The notes below the pieces were generated by a model. That model searched no databases. It saw nothing but the letters and a program-made list of their open reading frames with translations, and was not told where the DNA came from. 11,130 nt of DNA. It comes from an uncultured Selenomonadales bacterium (GTDB lineage: Bacteria; Bacillota; Negativicutes; Selenomonadales; Selenomonadaceae). The translations under genes and the position numbers were made by a program. Below are positions 6,249 to 11,130 of the stretch, in pieces; position 1 is the first letter of the stretch; every line of letters starts with the position of its first letter. The stretch spans positions 1-11,130 of the forward strand of contig CAMJAZ010000019.1 in NCBI GenBank assembly GCA_946403735.1. The letters run 5' to 3'.

Positions 6249-7058
6249 TTGAAAAATTTTGAGAAATGGCAGGGTTGCGGCAATGACTTCATAATAATTG
6301 ATAGCCGCCTTGACGGGCAAATTGATTCGGCAGAAAAAATTTCTAAACTTTGTGACAGACATTTCGGCATTGGCGCGGACGGAGTGATTTACGTTTTAAA
6401 CTCCAACGTTGCCGAAGTTCGCATGAGAATTTTCAATGCGGACGGCTCTGAAGCTGAAATGTGCGGCAATGGTATTCGTTGCTTTACAAAATTTTTATTG
6501 GACAGTTCGGACAAAAATAATTTGACTGTCGAAACTGGCGCAGGCATTTTAAAAATAAAACTGCGCGGCGAACTCGTCACGGTTGACATGGGCGAACCAA
6601 TTCTCGACGCTGAAAAAATTCCTGTCACTGGTTACGGCAATAATCGCGTTGTCAATGAGTCAATCGAAGTCGACGGCAAAACTTTCAAGATGACTTGCGT
6701 TTCAATGGGCAATCCGCATTGTATAATTTTTGTCGACGATGTGAATAAAATTGACTTAGCGGCGATTGGTCCAAAGTTTGAACGTCATGAAAAATTTCCC
6801 AAACACGTCAACGCGGAATTTGTACAAGTCATTGGCGAAAATCAGTTGCGAATGCGCGTTTGGGAACGTGGCAGTGGAATTACGCTTGCTTGTGGTACTG
6901 GCGCCTGTGCAAGTGCTGTAGCGGCGAATCTCAACAATTTAGCTGGGAAATCTTCAACAGTGATTTTAGACGGTGGCACGCTGAAAATTGATTGGCAGGA
7001 AGATAATCACATTTTAATGACGGGCGCCGCTGAAAAAGTTTTTGTCGGTAAATTTTAA
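6249..7058 (+). CDS. dapF: diaminopimelate epimerase DapF (269 aa)
   Basis: Cytosolic cofactor-independent epimerase that converts LL- to meso-diaminopimelate, for lysine and for peptidoglycan cross-links. The two catalytic cysteines are C72 in MCGNGIRCF and C215 in ACGTGAC. Substrate-binding signatures GNDFIIID (11-18), MGNPHCIIF (153-161) and ERGSGIT (206-212) are all present. The length is normal for the family. The start is TTG, fixed by the AGGAGG. The gene is the first rightward gene after the divergent control region and ends 18 bases before remA, so it probably leads a dapF-remA-gmk transcript. In many Firmicutes a YicC/YloC gene stands before remA; here dapF takes that place. Confidence 0.97.
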   Translation: MKNFEKWQGCGNDFIIIDSRLDGQIDSAEKISKLCDRHFGIGADGVIYVLNSNVAEVRMRIFNADGSEAEMCGNGIRCFTKFLLDSSDKNNLTVETGAGILKIKLRGELVTVDMGEPILDAEKIPVTGYGNNRVVNESIEVDGKTFKMTCVSMGNPHCIIFVDDVNKIDLAAIGPKFERHEKFPKHVNAEFVQVIGENQLRMRVWERGSGITLACGTGACASAVAANLNNLAGKSSTVILDGGTLKIDWQEDNHILMTGAAEKVFVGKF

Positions 7059-7076
7059 GTAAGGAGAAAAAGAATT

Positions 7077-7349
7077 ATGGCTAAAATGGTAAATGTTGGT
7101 TTCACAAATATGGTATCGGCTGACAGGATTATTGCGATTATGACGCCTGACGCCGCGCAGACTAAACGCGCTATTGCTCGTGCGAAGGAAGAAGGAAAAT
7201 TCCTTGATGCGTCGCATGGTCGCCGTACCCGCTCGGTTATCGTTATGGACAGTGGACACGTAATCTTTTCTGGCTTATTGCCGCTTACGATTGGCGATCG
7301 TGTATCGAAAAATGCTGTTAGCGCGATTAAGGAACGTGATGACGATTAA
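7077..7349 (+). CDS. remA: RemA-family DNA-binding regulator (DUF370, 90 aa)
   Basis: Small RemA/DUF370 protein. In B. subtilis RemA is a DNA-binding activator of the extracellular matrix operons and of osmoprotection genes. The family signature runs through nearly the whole length: VNVGFTNMV (4-12), DRIIAI (16-21), AKEEGKFLDASHGRRTRSVI (36-55) and the central VIFSGL. Only the acidic tail KERDDD is variable. AAGGAG at 7061-7066 lies ten bases before the ATG. It sits directly upstream of gmk, as in most Firmicutes. Here a polysaccharide-initiating transferase is encoded about 2.4 kb away. A regulatory link between them is only a guess. Confidence 0.95.
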   Translation: MAKMVNVGFTNMVSADRIIAIMTPDAAQTKRAIARAKEEGKFLDASHGRRTRSVIVMDSGHVIFSGLLPLTIGDRVSKNAVSAIKERDDD

Positions 7350-7361
7350 AGAATGTGATGA

Positions 7362-7964
7362 ATGATGAAGAAAGGTTTATTGACGGTAATATCAGGCGCT
7401 AGCGGTACTGGCAAAGGGACGGTCTGTAAAAAGTTGCTGGCTGAATTGCCCGAAATGTTTTACTCAATTTCAGCTACTACACGTCAACCGCGTACTGGTG
7501 AAGTCGACGGCAAGGAATATTTTTTTATCAGCGTCGAACAATTTAAAAGTTGGCTGGCTGAAGAAAAATTTTTGGAGTACGCCGAAGTCTACGGCAATTT
7601 TTACGGTACGCCTGCACATAAGATTGAGGAGAGAAGAAATTCTGGCGTCGACGTGCTTTTAGAAATTGACGTACAAGGCGCGTTGAAAGTTATGGATAAA
7701 TGCCCCGACGGCGTTTACATTTTTTTATTGCCGCCGTCATTTGATGAACTTTGCAACAGAATTAAAAATCGTGGTACGGAAACGCCTGACGTTTTGCAAC
7801 GGCGTATTGAATCGGCGAAAAATGAAATTGCGCTTGGAAAAAAATATCAGTACGTCGTAGTGAATGATACTGTTGACGCGGCGGTTGCGAAAATTAAAGC
7901 GATAATCACTGCGGAACGTTGCAAAGTTAGCCGCAATTTAGATGAGATTGATATTTTTAGTTAG
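7362..7964 (+). CDS. gmk: guanylate kinase (200 aa)
   Basis: Cytosolic kinase that phosphorylates GMP to GDP using ATP; essential for GTP and (p)ppGpp supply. The P-loop GASGTGKGT is at residues 12-20. SATTRQPRTGEVDGKEYFF (37-55) is the GMP-binding region, LLEIDVQGA (103-111) is the next conserved block, and the IFLLPPS strand follows. The length is typical. The gene starts 12 bases after remA. There is no good Shine-Dalgarno, and two adjacent ATG codons (7362 and 7365) could serve, so coupling to remA translation is likely. The stop codon lies inside a heptad array. Confidence 0.96.
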   Translation: MMKKGLLTVISGASGTGKGTVCKKLLAELPEMFYSISATTRQPRTGEVDGKEYFFISVEQFKSWLAEEKFLEYAEVYGNFYGTPAHKIEERRNSGVDVLLEIDVQGALKVMDKCPDGVYIFLLPPSFDELCNRIKNRGTETPDVLQRRIESAKNEIALGKKYQYVVVNDTVDAAVAKIKAIITAERCKVSRNLDEIDIFS

Positions 7965-8000
7965 TAGTGAGTAGTGAGTAATTTTTCTACAAGCTAACAA
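7954..8000 (+). repeat. heptad arrays between gmk and rpoZ
   Basis: The units are TTTTTAG at 7954, TTAGTAG at 7961, TGAGTAG at 7968 and TGAGTAA at 7975. A second pair, CTACAAG at 7987 and CTAACAA at 7994, runs into the rpoZ Shine-Dalgarno. The first array is the reverse complement of the family at 6165 and contains the gmk stop codon (7962-7964) plus stops in all three frames. Confidence 0.8.
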
Positions 8001-8016
8001 AGGAGCAAATTTTAAA

Positions 8017-8238
8017 TTGAAAACACAATCAGCGCCGAATATGGTTAATCCTTCTACGGATGCCATGATGGAAAAAGTTCACAGCCGCTATACATTGGTG
8101 GTGCTTGCGTCTAAACGTGCACGCCAACTTTTGACTGGCGCACCTTGCCGCATTGAAAATCCTACAAATAAATTCGTCACGAATGCTATGGAAGAAATTT
8201 ACGAAGGCAAAGTTACTTTCGCCGAACCAGAAATTTAA
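8017..8238 (+). CDS. rpoZ: RNA polymerase omega subunit (73 aa)
   Basis: Omega subunit, which helps the beta' subunit fold and assemble. The core motif SRYTLVVLASKRARQL (residues 23-38) with the basic RAR is characteristic, as is the position directly after gmk. The start used is TTG at 8017 with AGGAG at 8001-8005, a rather long 11-base gap. An internal ATG at 8041 (MVNPSTD) would match many homologues but has no ribosome-binding site. The gap to coaBC is 67 bases and carries heptad repeats and a hairpin. Confidence 0.93.
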   Translation: MKTQSAPNMVNPSTDAMMEKVHSRYTLVVLASKRARQLLTGAPCRIENPTNKFVTNAMEEIYEGKVTFAEPEI

Positions 8239-8240
8239 TC

Positions 8241-8277
8241 TAATGCGTAATTCGTAATGTTTCCTTAAAGCTAAAAG
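8241..8277 (+). repeat. heptad arrays between rpoZ and coaBC
   Basis: TAATGCG at 8241, TAATTCG at 8248 and the partial TAATGTT at 8255 form one array. CTTAAAG at 8264 and CTAAAAG at 8271 form another. The first shares ten bases, inverted, with 4693-4702. The second matches the CTAAAAG-type units at 3032-3052 and 4743. Confidence 0.7.
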
Positions 8278-8279
8278 CG

Positions 8280-8304
8280 CTAATTTAATAAGAGGTTAAA
8301 TTAG
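8280..8304 (+). promoter_or_regulatory. hairpin with the coaBC Shine-Dalgarno in its loop
   Basis: CTAATTTAA (8280-8288) is perfectly complementary to TTAAATTAG (8296-8304), giving a 9-bp AU-rich stem with a 7-base loop. The loop TAAGAGG contains the Shine-Dalgarno AGAGG (8291-8295). The ATG begins two bases after the stem. Two G:C pairs suggest marginal stability, so it could open with temperature or ribosome approach. Confidence 0.55.
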
Positions 8305-8305
8305 G

Positions 8306-9580
8306 ATGAAAAAGTTAGACGGAAAGAAAATTTTGTTAGGCGTGACGGGCGGCATTGCGGCGTACAAGTCAGTTGAAATTGCAAGCCGCTTGAAAAAGTT
8401 GGGCGCTAACGTCAAAGTCATTATGACTAAGGCGGCAACTGAATTTGTCACGCCACGAACTTTTCAAGAAATTACTAAAAATCCCGTTGCCGTCGAAATG
8501 TTTGCGGACGCGACGAACCTTGAAGAAACACACATAGCGTTGGCGAATTTTGCCGACGTAATTTTAATTGCGCCAGCTACGGCAAACTTTTTAGCTAAAG
8601 TTGCACACGGTATAGCCGATGATATGTTGACGACGACAATTTTAGCTACGCCAGCGCCGTTAATTTTCGCGCCAGCTATGAATACTTTGATGTGGGAAAA
8701 TTCCGCGACGCAGGACAATTTAAAAATTTTAACGTCACGCGGCGTAAAGATAATTGACCCTGCAACTGGTGAATTGGCTTGCGGTACTAGCGGCAAGGGA
8801 CGTTTGCCCGAACCTGAAAAAATCTGCGCAGAAATTGTAAAATTTTTCAACGCTACTGAATTTGATGAAGATTTGCCGACTGTCATAACCGTTTCATCAT
8901 CATTCGGCGAAGTATTGACGGTCTGTGAAGAAAATGACAAGTTGAACGGCAAGAAAATTTTAGTTACGGCAGGCGGTACGGTTGAACCGATTGACCCAGT
9001 TAGATATATCGGCAATAAATCAAGCGGACGTATGGGTTATGAAATTGCGGCGGCGGCTAGACGATTGGGCGCGGACGTAATTTTAATTTCCGCCAAAAGT
9101 AATTTACCTGCGCCAAAAGATTTAAAGTTCGTGCAAGTTGAAACGGCGGAAGAAATGCGTTCGGCAGTCCTTCGCGAATATGACACGGTCGACGCGGTTA
9201 TAATGGCGGCGGCAGTTTCAGATTATCGCGTAAGAAATATTTCCGCGCAGAAAATAAAAAAATCTGCCGATACGTTGACGATTGAACTTGTAAAAAATCC
9301 CGACATTTTGAAAGAATTGGGACAGCTTAAAAAGTCACAAGTGCTAATCGGCTTTGCGGCGGAGACTGAAAATTTGCTTGAGTACGCGCAGAGAAAACTT
9401 GAGGAAAAAAATCTTGAAATGATTGTCGCCAATGATGTGACGGCGGAAGGTGCAGGATTCAGCGTTGATACGAACATTGCAACGTTGATTTATCGTAGCG
9501 GCAATATTGAAAACTTCCCGAAAATGACGAAAGTTGAATTAGCTGAAAAAATTGTTTGGCGCGTCGCAGAATTTTTTTAG
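8306..9580 (+). CDS. coaBC: bifunctional phosphopantothenoylcysteine decarboxylase/synthetase CoaBC (424 aa)
   Basis: Two steps of coenzyme A synthesis in the cytosol: CoaB joins 4'-phosphopantothenate to cysteine, and CoaC decarboxylates the product to 4'-phosphopantetheine with FMN. The CoaC half (about residues 1-180) shows GVTGGIAAYK (12-21), the catalytic His H76 in ETHIALA, PAMN (123-126) and the redox Cys C159 in ACGTSGKGR. The CoaB half (from about 215) shows LVTAGGTVEPIDPVR (219-233), NKSSGRMG (237-244) and VKNPDIL. The linker (about 180-215) is rather long and accounts for the slightly large size. It follows rpoZ, the usual Firmicutes order, but priA, the common next gene, is replaced here by ilvE. 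The stop codon lies in a heptad array. Confidence 0.97.
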   Translation: MKKLDGKKILLGVTGGIAAYKSVEIASRLKKLGANVKVIMTKAATEFVTPRTFQEITKNPVAVEMFADATNLEETHIALANFADVILIAPATANFLAKVAHGIADDMLTTTILATPAPLIFAPAMNTLMWENSATQDNLKILTSRGVKIIDPATGELACGTSGKGRLPEPEKICAEIVKFFNATEFDEDLPTVITVSSSFGEVLTVCEENDKLNGKKILVTAGGTVEPIDPVRYIGNKSSGRMGYEIAAAARRLGADVILISAKSNLPAPKDLKFVQVETAEEMRSAVLREYDTVDAVIMAAAVSDYRVRNISAQKIKKSADTLTIELVKNPDILKELGQLKKSQVLIGFAAETENLLEYAQRKLEEKNLEMIVANDVTAEGAGFSVDTNIATLIYRSGNIENFPKMTKVELAEKIVWRVAEFF

Positions 9581-9601
9581 TAAGCAGTAAATAGTGAGTA
9601 G
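9574..9601 (+). repeat. heptad array at the coaBC 3' end
   Basis: The units are TTTTTAG at 9574, TAAGCAG at 9581, TAAATAG at 9588 and TGAGTAG at 9595. They have the same orientation and framework as the array after gmk. The coaBC stop (9578-9580) is in the first unit. Confidence 0.75.
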
Positions 9602-9617
9602 TTTTTTTTACAACATT

Positions 9618-9624
9618 AAGGGGG
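9618..9624 (+). promoter_or_regulatory. Shine-Dalgarno fixing the ilvE start
   Basis: AAGGGGG lies eight bases before ATG at 9633. An in-frame upstream start at 9594 would begin inside the heptad array, lacks a ribosome-binding site and adds 13 residues that do not look like the family. Confidence 0.85.
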
Positions 9625-9632
9625 AAATTTTT

Positions 9633-10700
9633 ATGGAAATCAAATTTGTTAAGGCGGAGACGTTGAAGGAAAAGCCTGACGTTTCAAAAATCAAATTTGG
9701 TACACACTTCACCGATTATATGTTTGAAATGGATTATAATCCTACTGACGGCTGGCACGACCCGCGCATTGTTCCGTACAGAGATTTGACGCTTAGTCCT
9801 GCCAATACTACGTTGCACTATGGACAAGCTATTTTCGACGGCTTGAAAGCGTACATGCACGGCGATAAGCCCGTAATTTTCCGCGCTAGTGACCATATGC
9901 GCCGAATCAACGTTTCCGCCAAAATTTTAGATATTCCAGAAGTTCCTTTCGACGTTATCCACACGGGCTTGAAAAAACTTGTCGCGCTTGAAAAAGACTG
10001 GATACCTAAAGACAAGGGACAAAGTTTGTACATTCGTCCGTTCATTTTCGCTAACGATGATTATCTTGGCGTCAACGTTGCTAAGACGTACAAATTTTTG
10101 ATAATCCTTTCACCAGTTGCCGCTTACTACGCGCATGGTTTTTCGCCAGTTAAAATTATGGTTGAGTCTGAATACGTCCGCGCAGTACGTGGTGGACTTG
10201 GCGCAGCTAAAACTCCTGCTAATTACGCCGCTAGCCTTCATGCAGGGCTTGTTGCTCATCAAAAAGGTTACGATCAAGTTTTGTGGCTTGACGGCGTCGA
10301 ACGCAAATATATTGAAGAAGTCGGTTCAATGAACATTCTTTTCAAAATTAATGGAGAAATTGTTTCACCTTCGCCGAAAATTCAAACGTCGATTCTTGAC
10401 GGTATCACACGCCGCACGGTAAATCAAATTGCTAAAGATTGGGGCGTACCAGTTGCCGAACGCAGAATTTCTATTGATGAAGTGATTCAAGCTCACGCAG
10501 ACGGTACGCTGGAAGAAGTTTTTGGTTCAGGTACAGCGGCTGTAATTTCGCCTGTTGGTACGTTGGAGTACAAGGGCAAAGAATACGTCATCAACGGCGG
10601 CAAGACTGGCGAATTTGCGCAGAAGATGTACGATTATATTGAAGGTCTTCACATGGGAACGGTTGAAGACAAATTTGGTTTCATTGAAGTTGCCGAATAA
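9633..10700 (+). CDS. ilvE: branched-chain amino acid aminotransferase (355 aa)
   Basis: PLP fold-type IV transaminase that interconverts leucine, isoleucine and valine with their 2-oxo acids, using glutamate/2-oxoglutarate. It is of the long BCAT type, like the eukaryotic and B. subtilis enzymes. Visible are the HYGQAIFDGLKAY block (62-74), the Schiff-base lysine K193 in AAKTPANYAASL, QVLWLDG (215-221), EEVGSMNILF (228-237) and EVFGSGTAAVISPV near the C-terminus. The ATG at 9633 is chosen for its strong Shine-Dalgarno. No T-box or attenuator is visible in the 52-base gap upstream. queD follows after two bases, so the two are cotranslated. Confidence 0.96.
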   Translation: MEIKFVKAETLKEKPDVSKIKFGTHFTDYMFEMDYNPTDGWHDPRIVPYRDLTLSPANTTLHYGQAIFDGLKAYMHGDKPVIFRASDHMRRINVSAKILDIPEVPFDVIHTGLKKLVALEKDWIPKDKGQSLYIRPFIFANDDYLGVNVAKTYKFLIILSPVAAYYAHGFSPVKIMVESEYVRAVRGGLGAAKTPANYAASLHAGLVAHQKGYDQVLWLDGVERKYIEEVGSMNILFKINGEIVSPSPKIQTSILDGITRRTVNQIAKDWGVPVAERRISIDEVIQAHADGTLEEVFGSGTAAVISPVGTLEYKGKEYVINGGKTGEFAQKMYDYIEGLHMGTVEDKFGFIEVAE

Positions 10701-10702
10701 TT

Positions 10703-11077
10703 ATGTTTGAGCTTAAAGTAAAATCTGAATTTGAGGCGGCGCACCACATTAAAAATTATCCTGGCAAATGCGCACGCCTTCACGGGCATAATTGGATTGT
10801 CGAAGCGATTGTACAAGGCAATAAGTTGAACGAATTGGGAATTTTAATTGACTTTAAAATTTTGAAAGACGAACTGAAAAAAGTTTTAGATGAATTTGAC
10901 CACCAATATTTAAATGAACTTGAACTTTTCGCGAATCAAAATCCTACTGCTGAAAATATCGCTAAAGAAATTTTCGATAAACTTTCAACGGCTGAAATTT
11001 TCAATGGCGCGGCGAAATTAAAGTCCGTCACTGTTTACGAATCGCCAAAATCCAGCGTGACTTATTTTCCAAGTTGA
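10703..11077 (+). CDS. queD: 6-carboxy-5,6,7,8-tetrahydropterin synthase QueD (124 aa)
   Basis: Converts 7,8-dihydroneopterin triphosphate to 6-carboxytetrahydropterin, an early step of queuosine (7-deazaguanine) synthesis. Zinc ligands are the His in AAHH (H15) and H28 and H30 in RLHGHNW. C24 (GKCARLHGH) is the catalytic cysteine expected for QueD, and H67 (FDHQYLN) and E113 (VYESP) complete the active site. The length is normal. The ATG begins two bases after the ilvE stop with no clear own Shine-Dalgarno, suggesting coupling. queC, queE and queF are not nearby in the window, so its neighbours do not form a queuosine cluster. Confidence 0.93.
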   Translation: MFELKVKSEFEAAHHIKNYPGKCARLHGHNWIVEAIVQGNKLNELGILIDFKILKDELKKVLDEFDHQYLNELELFANQNPTAENIAKEIFDKLSTAEIFNGAAKLKSVTVYESPKSSVTYFPS

Positions 11078-11092
11078 AGGGAGGTTTTAAGT

Positions 11093-11130
11093 TTGACAGA
11101 TTTACTTGAAATTATGCGTACAAGGCGGAG
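11093..11130 (+). CDS. start of a probable nitroreductase-family gene, cut by the window end
   Basis: AGGGAGG (11078-11084) directly after the queD stop is followed eight bases later by TTG at 11093. The frame stays open to the window edge and encodes MTDLLEIMRTRR. The pattern D-L-L-E-I-x-x-x-R-R is the usual N-terminus of FMN-dependent nitroreductase-family oxidoreductases, whose arginines contact the FMN phosphate. Only 12 full codons are visible. That a gene starts here is well supported by the Shine-Dalgarno and spacing, while the family call rests on a short motif. Confidence 0.55.
   Translation, partial: MTDLLEIMRTRR

Noticed and set aside
8464..9015. 183-residue open frame on the minus strand
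   Set aside because: It lies wholly opposite coaBC, with no family motif and no ribosome-binding signal.
9594..9632. Upstream extension of ilvE by 13 residues
   Set aside because: It would begin inside a heptad array without a ribosome-binding site, while a strong Shine-Dalgarno sits before the ATG at 9633.
9581..9632. T-box or leader-peptide attenuator before ilvE
   Set aside because: The 52-base gap is too short for a T-box, and no regulatory codon run or terminator hairpin is visible.

Overview
The window looks like chromosomal core sequence from an anaerobic, diderm Firmicute, most likely a member of the Negativicutes (Selenomonadales-like). The gene order remA, gmk, rpoZ, coaBC is a Firmicutes signature. 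The DUF3084 coiled-coil membrane protein and the WbaP-type sugar transferase fit an organism with an outer envelope. The lineage is inferred from gene content only. No mobile element, CRISPR array, phage gene or toxin-antitoxin system is visible.

Layout. At the left is a tRNA-Ala(GGC) gene with its own promoter and terminator. It is followed by a two-gene unit: a fold-type I Orn/Lys/Arg decarboxylase that overlaps mtaB (tRNA methylthiotransferase) by one base. From about 3.05 to 6.0 kb everything reads leftward: a DUF3084 protein, a polyprenyl-phosphate sugar transferase, then tRNA-Arg(TCT) with its own promoter and a strong UUCG-loop terminator. A 254-base divergent control region (5995-6248) holds promoters for both directions. 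From 6.25 kb to the right edge eight genes read rightward: dapF, remA, gmk, rpoZ, coaBC, ilvE, queD and the first 38 bases of a probable nitroreductase gene. Their products cover lysine and peptidoglycan precursor synthesis, a matrix regulator, GTP supply, the RNA polymerase omega subunit, coenzyme A synthesis, branched-chain amino acids and queuosine. This is a housekeeping set with no single pathway.

What stands out lies between the genes. All five gaps longer than about 45 bases at the 3' end of a protein gene are built largely of short direct repeats with a strict 7-base period, and the divergent region upstream of dapF has another such array. Unit sequence differs between arrays, but families recur. 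One family, running from TTACT through CTACT units to CTAAAA, is found four times. At three gene ends it has the same orientation relative to the gene and contains the stop codon. These arrays resemble the heptameric STRR repeats known from cyanobacteria. Other points are a hairpin with the coaBC Shine-Dalgarno in its loop, overlapping divergent promoters upstream of dapF, a 42-base in-gene repeat in the DUF3084 gene, and marked scarcity of GATC. I see no gene system here that I would call previously undescribed.
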